44,008 bases of DNA from Ruminococcus sp. UBA3665 (GCA_002373165.1 DFJS01000046.1:1-44008); one strand, 5' to 3'; shown: positions 33,627 to 42,403, counted from the stretch's first letter. Numbers and translations are program-made. The notes: generated by a model not told the origin, from the letters alone.

Positions 33627-34185
33627 ACTGACATTGATGAGGATTATTCTGGTGCCGTTCTTCATGCTGTTTCTGTACTGGGATATTCCGTATCATTATA
33701 CGATTGCGCTTGTGATTTTTGCGGCGGCATCTATTACGGATGCACTTGACGGCAAAATCGCGCGAAAATATAATCTTGTGACGACGTTCGGAAAATTCGC
33801 TGACCCCTTAGCGGATAAGATTCTTGTATTAGCTGCATTTGCCTGTCTTGCAGATGTGACAAGAGATAATCATATTATCAATGGTGTTGCCGTGACGATT
33901 ATCGCCGCCCGTGAATTCATGGTTTCGGGACTGCGTCTGGTGACGGCCGAAAAGGGCATAGTTGTGGCCGCCGGAATCTGGGGAAAATTAAAAACAGCAT
34001 TCACAATGGTGACAATCGTTCTGATTTTAATCTGCCTTGCTGGTTTCTTCGATTTTCATATATTGCCTTTAACACCTGTCAGTGCTTTAATTCTCTCCGT
34101 CCTTGTCTGGATTTCTGTCCTGCTGACAGTCATCTCCGGCGGAATCTATCTGAAAGGCTACTGGAAGTATATCGACATGAAGTGA
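33610..34185 (+). CDS. pgsA: CDP-diacylglycerol-glycerol-3-phosphate 3-phosphatidyltransferase
   Basis: Makes phosphatidylglycerol phosphate in the membrane. The 191-residue protein carries the CDP-alcohol phosphotransferase signature DALDGKIARKYNL with the FADPLADK half following, and five or six membrane helices. It starts at ATG 33610 inside the 3' end of rimO, behind GGGGAGG. It closes the recA-recX-rimO-pgsA run, and a terminator follows. Confidence 0.95.
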   Translation: MNLPNKLTLMRIILVPFFMLFLYWDIPYHYTIALVIFAAASITDALDGKIARKYNLVTTFGKFADPLADKILVLAAFACLADVTRDNHIINGVAVTIIAAREFMVSGLRLVTAEKGIVVAAGIWGKLKTAFTMVTIVLILICLAGFFDFHILPLTPVSALILSVLVWISVLLTVISGGIYLKGYWKYIDMK

Positions 34186-34210
34186 AAATTCATATAAAAT
34201 GCGAAAAATC

Positions 34211-34233
34211 AGGCCGCTTCTGCGGTCTTTTTT
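34211..34233 (+). terminator. Terminator after pgsA
   Basis: GGCCGC (34212-34217) and GCGGTC (34222-34227) form a short GC stem with loop TTCT, followed by TTTTTT. Confidence 0.8.
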
Positions 34234-34253
34234 CTTAAAATCTGCGGAAACTA

Positions 34254-34282
34254 TTGACAGTCCCGGAACAGTTTGCTATAAT
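34254..34282 (+). promoter_or_regulatory. Perfect consensus promoter of the D-rhamnose-type cluster
   Basis: TTGACA (34254-34259), a 17-bp spacer and TATAAT (34277-34282) match the sigma-A consensus at all positions. It drives manC and likely the four genes after it. Confidence 0.85.
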
Positions 34283-34342
34283 TATAATCAGATACTGATT
34301 TATCTGATATTTAATTCACAAAAGAAAGAGAGACTCGGATTT

Positions 34343-35413
34343 ATGAGATTAACTGCCGTGATTATGGCAGGCGGAGTCGGAGAGCGTTTCTGGCCGAAAA
34401 GCCGGCAAAACTGTCCGAAACAGTTCCTGTCACTCACATCCGACGGCGAAACAATGATTCAGAAAACAGTCAGAAGGCTTGCACCGTTAGTTTCGCAGGA
34501 GGATATTTACATCATTACAAATGCGCATTATTTACCGCTGATACAGGAACAGCTCCCGGCACTTCCGCCGGAAAACGTCATTGCGGAACCCTGTCCGCGG
34601 AACACAGCCCCGGCCATAGGGCTGGCGGCCTCGCTGATTGCCAGAAAATATAAAGATGCCGTCATGTTTTTTCTGCCGTCTGACCATCTGATTCATCACG
34701 AGAAAAATTATATCGAAACGCTCCGGAAAGCGGCACAGGCGGCACTGGAGGACAAAACACTGATTACGCTTGGCATTACGCCTACTTATCCGGAAACGGG
34801 CTACGGCTACATTCGCTATCAGTCCGGAAACGGCCGGGACGGCGTTTATCCTGTAGAATGTTTTGTCGAAAAGCCTGATCTGGATACTGCCGAAAGCTAT
34901 CTGAAATCCGGAAATTATCTTTGGAACAGCGGCATGTTTATCTGGAAGGCATCCAGCATTCTGCACAGTATCAAAAAATACATGCCGGAATTATACCAGG
35001 GGCTTCAGCCGATTGCACAGGCCTACGGAACAGAAGAATTTGATTCTGTTCTGAATGAGAAATTTCCGGGTCTGCCGTCAGAATCGATTGATTTTGGCGT
35101 GATGGAAAAAGCAAATCATATTTTCACAATTCCGGGTGATTTCGGCTGGGATGATGTCGGCAGCTGGCTGGCATTGGAGCGGATTAATCCTACAGATGAA
35201 AATCATAATATGTTTGACGGCAATGTGCTGAGTATTGACAGCCATAACTGCACTGTTGCAGGAAACGGCCGGATGATCGCCATGCTTGGCGTAGAAGATC
35301 TGGTCATTGTAGATACAGCAGATGCTTTGCTGATCTGTAAAAAAGACCAGACACAGGAGATTAAAAAAATCCTGGCAGAGCTGAAAGCCGAACAGAAATC
35401 AGATTTATTATAA
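34343..35413 (+). CDS. manC: Mannose-1-phosphate guanylyltransferase
   Basis: Forms GDP-mannose from mannose-1-phosphate and GTP. The 356-residue protein has the nucleotidyltransferase motif MAGGVGERFWPKSR, the FVEKPD motif and FGWDDVGSW near the C-terminus. It lacks the C-terminal isomerase domain of bifunctional ManC/WbpW proteins, so it is monofunctional. I chose ATG 34343 (MRLTAVIMAGG); the frame extends upstream across the terminator and promoter. It is the first gene of the cluster and supplies the substrate for gmd. Confidence 0.93.
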   Translation: MRLTAVIMAGGVGERFWPKSRQNCPKQFLSLTSDGETMIQKTVRRLAPLVSQEDIYIITNAHYLPLIQEQLPALPPENVIAEPCPRNTAPAIGLAASLIARKYKDAVMFFLPSDHLIHHEKNYIETLRKAAQAALEDKTLITLGITPTYPETGYGYIRYQSGNGRDGVYPVECFVEKPDLDTAESYLKSGNYLWNSGMFIWKASSILHSIKKYMPELYQGLQPIAQAYGTEEFDSVLNEKFPGLPSESIDFGVMEKANHIFTIPGDFGWDDVGSWLALERINPTDENHNMFDGNVLSIDSHNCTVAGNGRMIAMLGVEDLVIVDTADALLICKKDQTQEIKKILAELKAEQKSDLL

Positions 35414-35439
35414 AAATAAAAAAGAGGGTATTTTTGAGT

Positions 35440-36459
35440 ATGAAACACGCATTAATTACAGGCATTACCGGTCAGGACGGTTCTTATCTGGCAGAATTAT
35501 TATTGGAAAAGGGCTATGAAGTATACGGCATCTGGAGAAGAAAAGCAAATGTTGATTACGGCAATATTGCGCATATCAAAGATCAGGTGCATTTGATTTA
35601 TGCGGATATGACAGACCCTGTTTCGCTGATTACTGCAATGAAGATTTCGCAGGCAGATGAAGTTTATAATTTAGCAGCGCAGTCATTTGTGGCATCCAGC
35701 TGGAGTACGCCGCTCAACACAGCGGAAACAGATGCATTAGGCGTGACAAATCTGCTGGAAGCAATCAGGCTTGTCCAGCCGGAGGCAAAATTTTATCAGG
35801 CTTCTACTTCGGAAATGTTCGGACTGGTGCAGGAAATGCCCCAGACAGAAAAGACTCCGTTTTATCCCAGAAGTCCCTACGGCGTAGCGAAGCTGTACGG
35901 CCACTGGATTACGAAAAATTACCGGGAAAGCTATCAGATGTTCGCATGTTCGGGAATTTTATTTAATCATGAATCCGAACGCCGCGGTCTGGAATTTGTA
36001 ACAAGAAAAATTTCCAGAGCAGCCGCAAGAATTAAATTCGGCTTGCAGGACTATGTAGAGCTTGGCAATCTGGATTCTAAACGCGACTGGGGACATTCCA
36101 AAGACTATGTCAAGGCCATGTGGCTGATGCTCCAGCAGGAGGAACCGGATGATTATGTCATTGCAACGAATGAAACAAGAACTGTCCGGGAATTTGCCGA
36201 AACTGCATTCCGCAGTGCCGGAATTGAAATTGTCTGGGAAGGCGAAGGCATTGAAGAAGTCGGCCGCAATAAAGAAAATAATCAGATTGTGATTAAAATT
36301 AATAAAGAATTTTTCCGTCCGGCAGAGGTGGATGTACTGCTTGGCAATCCGGCCAAAGCAGAGCAGAAGCTCGGCTGGAAACGTGAGATTGATTTTCAGG
36401 AACTTGTCAGCCGTATGGTGGCAAATGATCTGAAGCTTGCAGAAGCAGAAATCAAGTGA
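35440..36459 (+). CDS. gmd: GDP-mannose 4,6-dehydratase
   Basis: Converts GDP-mannose to GDP-4-keto-6-deoxy-mannose using NADP. The 339-residue protein is an extended SDR with the glycine motif TGITGQDGSYLAELLL, the active-site TSEMFG and YGVAK lysine, and family motifs NLAAQSFV, FNHESERRG and GNLDSKRDWGHSKDYV. A TTG at 35434 fits the ribosome binding site spacing slightly better than ATG 35440. The stop overlaps the GTG start of the following glycosyltransferase. Confidence 0.95.
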   Translation: MKHALITGITGQDGSYLAELLLEKGYEVYGIWRRKANVDYGNIAHIKDQVHLIYADMTDPVSLITAMKISQADEVYNLAAQSFVASSWSTPLNTAETDALGVTNLLEAIRLVQPEAKFYQASTSEMFGLVQEMPQTEKTPFYPRSPYGVAKLYGHWITKNYRESYQMFACSGILFNHESERRGLEFVTRKISRAAARIKFGLQDYVELGNLDSKRDWGHSKDYVKAMWLMLQQEEPDDYVIATNETRTVREFAETAFRSAGIEIVWEGEGIEEVGRNKENNQIVIKINKEFFRPAEVDVLLGNPAKAEQKLGWKREIDFQELVSRMVANDLKLAEAEIK

Positions 36460-37607
36460 AAATCGCATTCGATGCCCTGCCCCTGCTTGGCAGAAAAACC
36501 GGAATCGGCTTTTGTGAGTCGGGGCAGGTCAGTGCAATGACAAAACTGCATCCGGAAAATGAATATATTCTGCAATATTTTGCAGTCAGGCATCTGGAGA
36601 CAAAGCGGCAGGAGCTAAAGCCGTATCTGCGTACGCATGTAATATCGAAGCACAGATTTTGTTCGCCTTACGGCTACCGGCTGATTTCTGGTTTTGTGCC
36701 CGTTCCGTACCGGATGTTTTTCGGAAAAGAAGCGGAACTCACGCATTTTTTTAATTATATTGTTCCGCCGGGGGTTTCGGGGAAGTCTGTTGTAACCGTG
36801 CATGATATGGTTTACAAGGCATATCCGGAGACGGTCAGAGCCAGAACGCGCCATATGCTGGATCTTGGACTGGCAGCTTCTATGAAGCGTGCTGACCGGA
36901 TTGTGACGGATTCTGAATTTTCCAGAAGCGAGATAATCCGGTATTTCCCGGAATTTTCAGAAAAAATCCGTGTTGTGCCGTGCGGCGTGGATACGGAAAG
37001 ATTCCATCCTGTTCCGGATAAAAAATTTTTCGGGAAAATTCAGGAAAAATACCATCTTCCGGAAGAGTATTTTCTGTATCTGGGAACGATTGAACCGCGG
37101 AAGAATCTGGAAAAACTGATTCTTGCCTATGCAGAATTTTCGGCATCGGTGCAGAATCCGGCAAAACTGGTGCTTGCCGGCGGAAAAGGCTGGCTGTATG
37201 ACAGAATTTTCAGCAGAGTGCAGGAACTGCACTTGCAGGATAAAATACAGTTTACGGAATATATTGCAGAAGAAGATCTTTGTATTCTGATGAGTCATGC
37301 ACTTGCATTTGTCTTTCCGTCAGTCTACGAAGGGTTCGGAATGCCGCCGCTGGAAGCGATGGCCTGCGGAACGCCTGTATTGGTATCCAATGCCGCTTCA
37401 CTGCCGGAAGTGACCGGAACAGATGCTGTAATTGTAAATCCGGACAGCATTCCGGAAATCGCCCAGGGGCTTTTCAGATTATATTCTGATTCGTCACTCC
37501 GGGCAGAATTAAGCCGCAGCGGTCTGATGCGGTCAAAAGAATTTTCATGGGAAAAAAGCGCAGAATTATTATATCAGGTATATCTGGAACTTCTGCCGGA
37601 GGTATAA
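36456..37607 (+). CDS. GT4-family glycosyltransferase A
   Basis: A 383-residue GT-B-fold glycosyltransferase. The C-terminal nucleotide-sugar half is clear: YLGTIEPRKNLEKLI at about residue 205, and the family E-x7-E motif in PSVYEGFGMPPLEAMACGTPVLVSN. The start is GTG 36456, within the gmd stop (GTGA). The position between gmd and rmd suggests that it transfers D-rhamnose or mannose (inference, by analogy with WbpX/WbpY/WbpZ of Pseudomonas A-band polysaccharide). There is no membrane segment. Confidence 0.88.
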   Translation: MKIAFDALPLLGRKTGIGFCESGQVSAMTKLHPENEYILQYFAVRHLETKRQELKPYLRTHVISKHRFCSPYGYRLISGFVPVPYRMFFGKEAELTHFFNYIVPPGVSGKSVVTVHDMVYKAYPETVRARTRHMLDLGLAASMKRADRIVTDSEFSRSEIIRYFPEFSEKIRVVPCGVDTERFHPVPDKKFFGKIQEKYHLPEEYFLYLGTIEPRKNLEKLILAYAEFSASVQNPAKLVLAGGKGWLYDRIFSRVQELHLQDKIQFTEYIAEEDLCILMSHALAFVFPSVYEGFGMPPLEAMACGTPVLVSNAASLPEVTGTDAVIVNPDSIPEIAQGLFRLYSDSSLRAELSRSGLMRSKEFSWEKSAELLYQVYLELLPEV

Positions 37608-37610
37608 AGC

Positions 37611-38717
37611 ATGTTTCATATTCTGGAAGTGAATAAATTTTATCCGCCGCATATCGGAGGGATTGAAACAGTCGTAGCCCAGCGGGCAAAATATTTATCA
37701 GCATTTCCGGATACGGAGGTAAAAGTGCTGGTTTGTCAGGAAAAGGGCAGAGGTGTGACAGAAATCCGGAATGGAGTAGAAATCATCCGCTGCGGAAGTC
37801 TGGGCACCTATTTTTCCTGTCCGCTGTCGCTTTCATTTTTCAGGAAATTTCAGGAACTTTCTGCATGGGCAGATGTGATAGAATTTCACATGCCGTTTCC
37901 CTTGGAGGATATTGCCTGTCTGCTGTCAAAATGCCGCTGCCGAGTTGTGCTGTCATGGCACAGCGATGTCGTGCGGCAGAAGAAATTATTATATTTCTAC
38001 CGGCCCGTGCTGCGAAAATTTCTGCACCGTGCGGACTGTATTATCACGGCAACAGAAGGGCATATTGAAAGTTCAGCATTTCTTCCGGAATTTCGTGAAA
38101 AGTGCAGAGTGATTCCGTATCCTGTTGAAATTTCTGGAACACAAGATTTTCCGGCAATTCTGACAAAGCAGCTGATTAAAAAGAAAAATTTGAAATTATT
38201 ATTTGTCGGCCGGCTAGTTTATTATAAGGGCGTGGATGTGCTGATTCAGGCATTCCGGAACGTCCAGGGCTGTGAACTGTTTTTATGCGGAACAGGCGTT
38301 CTGGAACCGGAACTCCGCAAAATGGCTGAAAATTTATCAGTGCATTTTCTAGGCAATTTATCGGATGCCGATCTGAAAGCAGCATTTGCAGACTGTGATA
38401 TTTTTATTCTTCCGTCAGTAGAAAATTCGGAGGCGTTTGGAATTGTCCAGCAGGAAGCAATGCTTGCCGGAAAACCCGTAATTAATACCAATCTGCCGAC
38501 CGGAGTGCCTTATGTAAGTCTAGATCAGAAAACCGGCCTGACCGTGCCGCCGCACGATGCCGCCGCCTTAGCAGAAGCAATCCGGAAACTTGCATCCTCT
38601 CCGGAATTAAGAAAAAAATACGGCGAAAATGCTCGTAAACGGGTACTGGAATTATATCCTTGCAGTAAAATTATGCAAGATGTCTATCATGTATTAAAAA
38701 ATGACGAAAAATTATAA
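37611..38717 (+). CDS. GT4-family glycosyltransferase B
   Basis: A 368-residue GT4 transferase. The N-terminal acceptor motif VNKFYPPHIGGIETVVAQ is typical of PimB/mannosyltransferase-like members. The C-terminal half has LLFVGRLVYYKGVDVLIQAF and the E-x7-E motif in PSVENSEAFGIVQQEAMLAGKPVI. It starts 3 bp after the previous gene. A mannose, rhamnose or related sugar is the likely donor (inference). Confidence 0.88.
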   Translation: MFHILEVNKFYPPHIGGIETVVAQRAKYLSAFPDTEVKVLVCQEKGRGVTEIRNGVEIIRCGSLGTYFSCPLSLSFFRKFQELSAWADVIEFHMPFPLEDIACLLSKCRCRVVLSWHSDVVRQKKLLYFYRPVLRKFLHRADCIITATEGHIESSAFLPEFREKCRVIPYPVEISGTQDFPAILTKQLIKKKNLKLLFVGRLVYYKGVDVLIQAFRNVQGCELFLCGTGVLEPELRKMAENLSVHFLGNLSDADLKAAFADCDIFILPSVENSEAFGIVQQEAMLAGKPVINTNLPTGVPYVSLDQKTGLTVPPHDAAALAEAIRKLASSPELRKKYGENARKRVLELYPCSKIMQDVYHVLKNDEKL

Positions 38718-38741
38718 AAATAAATTGGAGGTGCAAAAGCA

Positions 38742-39686
38742 ATGGATGCCCTTGTCATTGGTGCCGGAGGATTTGTAGGCAGTTATCTGATCCAAGAACT
38801 GAACCGGAAAAATCTGCATGTAGGCGCAACCATTCTGCCGCGGGAACATATTCGTTCCGGAACTTGCGATGTATTAGAAATGGATATCATGCAGGAATCT
38901 GAAATCCGGAATCTTCTGAAAACGCACCGTCCGAAGCAGATTTATCATCTTGCGGCGCAGAGTTCAGTTGCCATGTCCTGGAAAAATCCCCAGCTGACCG
39001 TAGATGTGAATATCAAAGGTGCTTTGCATCTTCTGGAAGCCGTCCGGAGCATAGAAGAATATTATCCCAGAATTCTGCTGGTAGGCTCCGGGGAAGAATA
39101 TGGATATTTAAAATCCTGTTCCGGTGCAGTCACGGAAGATACGCCCCTGCATCCGGGGAATTTATACGCAGCAACCAAAGCCTGCCAGAATATGCTGGGG
39201 AGTATTTATGCCAGAGCCTACGGCATGGGAATTGTCATGGTCAGAGCGTTCAATCATATTGGAGTCGGCCAGTCGCCGACTTTTGTGGCGGCAGATTTCG
39301 CGCTTCAGATTGCAGAAATCGAAGCAGGCTTCCGGCCGCCGGTCATGCAGGTAGGAAATTTGTCAGCCAAACGCGATTTTTCAGACGTTCGTGATGTAGT
39401 TCGCGCTTATGTAATGCTGATGGAAAAAGGCAGCGCCGGAGAAACTTATAATGTCGGCAGCGGCCATGCCGTAGCAGTCCGGAATCTGCTGGATATTCTT
39501 CTGGAATTAAGCCGGGAATCTATCGTGATTGAACAAAATCCGGCCAGAATGCGTCCTTCTGATGTACCTGTCATGGAAGCGGATATCACAAAACTGGTGC
39601 AGGACACAGGCTGGAAACCGGAATACACGCTGGAAGAAACACTTCTGACGATGCTGAATGATAATCGAAAAAAATTCGGTTTATAA
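38742..39686 (+). CDS. rmd: GDP-6-deoxy-D-mannose reductase (D-rhamnose-forming)
   Basis: An SDR of 314 residues: the N-terminal NAD motif GAGGFVGSYL, the active-site segment GSGEEYGYL with YAATK, and the RMD-like blocks FNHIGVGQSPTFV and VGNLSAKRDFSDVRDVVRAY. It would reduce the Gmd product to GDP-D-rhamnose. Presence of gmd and a GDP-mannose source in the same operon supports this over a generic epimerase. It starts at ATG 38742 behind GGAGGTG. Confidence 0.86.
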   Translation: MDALVIGAGGFVGSYLIQELNRKNLHVGATILPREHIRSGTCDVLEMDIMQESEIRNLLKTHRPKQIYHLAAQSSVAMSWKNPQLTVDVNIKGALHLLEAVRSIEEYYPRILLVGSGEEYGYLKSCSGAVTEDTPLHPGNLYAATKACQNMLGSIYARAYGMGIVMVRAFNHIGVGQSPTFVAADFALQIAEIEAGFRPPVMQVGNLSAKRDFSDVRDVVRAYVMLMEKGSAGETYNVGSGHAVAVRNLLDILLELSRESIVIEQNPARMRPSDVPVMEADITKLVQDTGWKPEYTLEETLLTMLNDNRKKFGL

Positions 39687-39708
39687 TAAAAAATATTGAT
39701 GATATAAT
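39680..39708 (+). promoter_or_regulatory. Possible promoter of the coiled-coil gene
   Basis: A weak -35 TTTATA (39680-39685), a 17-bp spacer and TATAAT (39703-39708) directly follow the rmd stop. Confidence 0.5.
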
Positions 39709-39721
39709 AGAAAAGAGGAAG

Positions 39722-40108
39722 ATGATTTTGAATTCCAAAACTTACGAATCCGTTCAGGGATTAGGAAAAACCGGGCAGGAACTGGAAAATTTCGGCACAG
39801 CACAGAATCAGCTTAACGCCGAAATTCTGAAAGAAATGCGGATTATGCAGCTCCAGACAAATATGCTGACGCATCATTTGAAGGAAGCCCAGGAAGAAAT
39901 TGCCAAACTCAAAGAAGAACAGGTAAAATATATTCTGGATTTGAATAAATGCCAGGCCGAAGTGGACAGCTTGAAGCATCAGCTGGAAGTGAAAGACAGT
40001 TTCCGCGCCGAGGCAGAAGCTCTCCGGCAGGAAGTAGACCGTCTGAAACTGACTGCCAAGCTGAATTCTAACGCAATTGCCAGATTATCCAATCAGGAAA
40101 GCTCATAA
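39722..40108 (+). CDS. Small coiled-coil protein of unknown function
   Basis: A 128-residue protein without signal peptide or membrane segment. Residues 30-120 show strong heptad character (LKEAQEEIAKLKEEQVKYIL and VDSLKHQLEVKDSFRAEAEA). The ribosome binding site AGAGGAAG sits only 3 nt before ATG 39722, whereas a TTG at 39728 is 9 nt away, so the true start may be TTG (two residues shorter). It overlaps the 3' end of the convergent ytaF-like gene by 6 bp. No function can be assigned. Confidence 0.75.
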   Translation: MILNSKTYESVQGLGKTGQELENFGTAQNQLNAEILKEMRIMQLQTNMLTHHLKEAQEEIAKLKEEQVKYILDLNKCQAEVDSLKHQLEVKDSFRAEAEALRQEVDRLKLTAKLNSNAIARLSNQESS

Positions 40109-40702
40109 CCGGCAGAAAGCCAGAATCAGCAGCAGTATGCCGCCCAGCCAGGACAGATTTTTTTTGCTGTGAAAGATGTTGCCTGCCCTGCTTCCCAGTA
40201 AAGTCAGCAGAAATCCGGCACAGAAAGTCAGCAGCAGACAGCAGGGAATGTCATCAGACTGAATGCCTGCACCTAGTCCGCTTGCGAGTGAATCCAGCGA
40301 AAGTGCCGCAGAATAGGCCGCGGCCTCCCGAATGCTCAGAGTTTTGGAATGATCTGTATCAGCAAGCGTTTCGTCAAAACAAATATCAATCACAAGCCCC
40401 AGAGCTTTCCAGTTCCAGTGCGGCCGATGTTTCCGGAACAGGACGGTCAGCATTTCTTTCATAATTTGAGAACTGCCCAGCAGAAATAGAATGCCGAATC
40501 CGGCACAGCGGAAAATCTGTTCCGGAAGAATGCGGCTGAGTATCTGTGCGCTGAACAGCGAAAGGCACAGAAAAGCCGTACCGACGGCACTGATCAGCAG
40601 TGCACAGCGTTTAGGAATGGAAATGCCGCCGATACTGCATCCCATTGCGGCAAAGAACGTATCCATACAGACAGCCAGTGCCAGCAGCCAGGCCTGAAAC
40701 AT
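40103..40702 (-). CDS. ytaF: Sporulation membrane protein YtaF-like (MntP superfamily)
   Basis: A 199-residue integral membrane protein with about six helices. It has the duplicated Asp motifs seen in YtaF/MntP proteins: ALAVCMDTFFAAMGCSIGGI near the N-terminus and YSAALSLDSLASGLGAGIQ at about 140. I chose ATG 40702 because AAGGGGG is 5 nt upstream; the frame extends 10 codons further. YtaF proteins are sporulation-associated in Firmicutes, and a manganese or other cation exporter relationship is known for MntP. The transported ion is not known. Confidence 0.85.
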   Translation of the reverse strand: MFQAWLLALAVCMDTFFAAMGCSIGGISIPKRCALLISAVGTAFLCLSLFSAQILSRILPEQIFRCAGFGILFLLGSSQIMKEMLTVLFRKHRPHWNWKALGLVIDICFDETLADTDHSKTLSIREAAAYSAALSLDSLASGLGAGIQSDDIPCCLLLTFCAGFLLTLLGSRAGNIFHSKKNLSWLGGILLLILAFCRL

Positions 40703-40753
40703 AAAATCCCCCCTTGCAAGATTCTCCTGCATTATATGAGAGCGTTAAAAAAA

Positions 40754-40769
40754 TGTTCCACGTGGAACA
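40754..40769. other. parS: parS site 1 (TGTTCCACGTGGAACA)
   Basis: A perfect 16-bp palindrome identical to ParB-binding parS sequences of Pseudomonas and close to the Bacillus consensus TGTTTCACGTGAAACA. It lies between ytaF and birA, outside coding sequence. It extends to an 18-bp palindrome (40753-40770). Confidence 0.87.
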
Positions 40770-40780
40770 TGCGGAAATAC

Positions 40781-40816
40781 AGTTTTCAACATTCGATTGT
40801 GAAAATGTTGAAAACT
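40781..40816. promoter_or_regulatory. 13-bp inverted repeat upstream of birA
   Basis: AGTTTTCAACATT (40781-40793) and AATGTTGAAAACT (40804-40816) are perfect inverted arms with a 10-bp centre. The element lies between parS site 1 and the birA -35 box (40833). It has no T-tract, so a protein-binding operator is more likely than a terminator. Confidence 0.5.
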
Positions 40817-40832
40817 TATTTTTATGAAATGC

Positions 40833-40861
40833 TTGAAAAGTTAAAAAAAATATGTTATAAT
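40833..40861 (+). promoter_or_regulatory. Sigma-A promoter of birA
   Basis: TTGAAA (40833-40838), a 17-bp spacer and TATAAT (40856-40861) precede ATG 40895 by about 33 bp. Confidence 0.7.
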
Positions 40862-40894
40862 AAAATAAATTGAAATCGGAAACGGGGGAAAGAT

Positions 40895-41845
40895 ATGAGT
40901 CTCAAAGAAAAAGTACTGTCAGAATTATTATTGTCAGCAGGCAAATATTGTTCCGGAGGGCAGTTATCTGAAGATTACGGAGTCAGCCGGACAGCCGTCT
41001 GGAAGGCCATCGAACAGCTGAAAGCACAGGGCTGTCAGATCGAGGCAGTTACAAACAAAGGCTATCTTCTGAAAGAAATACCGGATATTTATAATCAGCA
41101 GTATCTGGAATCGCTTTTGCATGGCACAGGATTTCAGGTACAGCATTATGCCGAGATTGATTCGACCAATCGTCTGGCAAAAGACCTTGCGGCACAGAAT
41201 GCGCCTTCCCGGACTGTGATTACAGCAGATGTGCAGACGGCAGGCCGCGGCAGGATGGGCAAAAGCTTTCATTCTCCGACCGGCGGATTATACATGTCAG
41301 TAATTGTCAAGCCGGATTTGCCGTTATCGGCTACTATGAGTATCACGGCATGTACCGCCTCTGCCGTACACAAAGCTTTGGAAGAATTCGGCATTGTGAC
41401 ACAGATCAAATGGGTAAATGATTTATTTCTGAACGGCCGGAAAATCTGCGGAATTTTATCAGAGGGCAGTTTCAACGCGGAACTGCTCAAGATGGATTAT
41501 TTAGTAATTGGCATCGGAGTGAATTTACATGCTGACCCGTATCTTCCGGAGGAGCTGAAACCGATTGTCACAGATCTGGAAACAGAAACGGGCAAAAAAA
41601 TCAACAAATGTCAGCTGTTAGCGGCAATTTTGAAAAACATGAAAAAATATTTTGATGAAATTCAGCAGAAGACATATCTGAAAATTTATGCAGAAAATTC
41701 CTGCACTCTGGGGCACCGTGTGCGGACAGATACAGGGCTGGAAGGTCAGGCGACGGGCTTCACGGAAGAAGCCGGATTGAAGCTTCGCCTGGATGACGGG
41801 ACGGAAACAGTATTGAGTACCGGTTCAGCGCAGATTATAGATTAA
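40895..41845 (+). CDS. birA: Bifunctional biotin-protein ligase / biotin operon repressor
   Basis: Attaches biotin to acceptor carboxylases and represses biotin genes. The 316-residue protein has an N-terminal winged helix (residues 1-65; GGQLSEDYGVSRTAVWKAIEQL), the ligase core with biotinyl-AMP loop GRGRMGKSFHSPTGGLYMS and IKWVNDLFLNGRKICGIL, and a C-terminal SH3-like domain. Having the helix-turn-helix places it in the group II bifunctional class. It starts at ATG 40895 after GGGGGAAAG. Confidence 0.95.
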   Translation: MSLKEKVLSELLLSAGKYCSGGQLSEDYGVSRTAVWKAIEQLKAQGCQIEAVTNKGYLLKEIPDIYNQQYLESLLHGTGFQVQHYAEIDSTNRLAKDLAAQNAPSRTVITADVQTAGRGRMGKSFHSPTGGLYMSVIVKPDLPLSATMSITACTASAVHKALEEFGIVTQIKWVNDLFLNGRKICGILSEGSFNAELLKMDYLVIGIGVNLHADPYLPEELKPIVTDLETETGKKINKCQLLAAILKNMKKYFDEIQQKTYLKIYAENSCTLGHRVRTDTGLEGQATGFTEEAGLKLRLDDGTETVLSTGSAQIID

Positions 41846-41850
41846 AAAAA

Positions 41851-41877
41851 GGACGGCCGAAAAAGCCGTCTTTTTTG
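41851..41877. terminator. Bidirectional terminator after birA
   Basis: GACGGC (41852-41857) and GCCGTC (41865-41870) form a stem with T-tracts in both directions. It serves birA and the convergent 41895-42383 gene. Confidence 0.85.
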
Positions 41878-41878
41878 A

Positions 41879-41894
41879 TGTTCCACGTGGAACA
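41879..41894. other. parS: parS site 2 (TGTTCCACGTGGAACA)
   Basis: A second identical 16-bp palindrome, between the birA terminator and the 3' end of the next gene. It is 1125 bp from site 1. Confidence 0.87.
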
Positions 41895-42383
41895 TTAAAT
41901 TTGAAAGCCGCCGCTTGCAAGAAAAGCTTGCAGCAAAAGGGAGACTCCGGCAGCGACAGCGCATTTTTTAGCAAGCTGCGGAATTTTCATCAGGCACCAC
42001 CAGAGGCTGAATATGAGGCCGAGCACCGGATGCAGTATTGAAAGCATAGGATAAAATGTTTCTGTGGAGACAGTTTTATTGCCGATGCGGTAATGATTCC
42101 AGAAGACACACAAAGCGAACAGCAGCCAGAGTAGTTTCAGCGGCCGGAACTCTGCAAATTCCGCGGCGATTCTTCCGGCCGCATAAATCAGGAACAGGAT
42201 GATGCAGAAATTCCAGTCTCCGGAAAGTTTTTTCTGCTGATTCTGCAAATTCTGTTTTTGGTTCAGAATTTCGCGGATATGGAATAATTCTTCGGAAGAA
42301 TATAATTCTTTCTGTGTTTCAAGAATCAATTGCAGGTCGCGAATAGAATAGGCATTGAACTCGTCAAAAAATTGCTGATTCAT
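41895..42383 (-). CDS. Small membrane protein of unknown function
   Basis: A 162-residue protein. I chose ATG 42383 behind AAAAGGAG; the frame runs further upstream but through parS site 3. Residues 1-60 are soluble and Gln-rich (ELYSSEELFHIREIL resembles a short helical element). Three or four hydrophobic segments follow (NFCIILFLIYAAGRIAA, LLWLLFALCVFW, ILHPVLGLIFSLWWCLM and CAVAAGVSLLLQAFLA). It follows a zinc-ribbon membrane protein on the same strand and may share its transcript. No function is assigned. Confidence 0.7.
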   Translation of the reverse strand: MNQQFFDEFNAYSIRDLQLILETQKELYSSEELFHIREILNQKQNLQNQQKKLSGDWNFCIILFLIYAAGRIAAEFAEFRPLKLLWLLFALCVFWNHYRIGNKTVSTETFYPMLSILHPVLGLIFSLWWCLMKIPQLAKKCAVAAGVSLLLQAFLASGGFQI

Positions 42384-42403
42384 AACAAGAACTCCTTTTA
42401 AGA

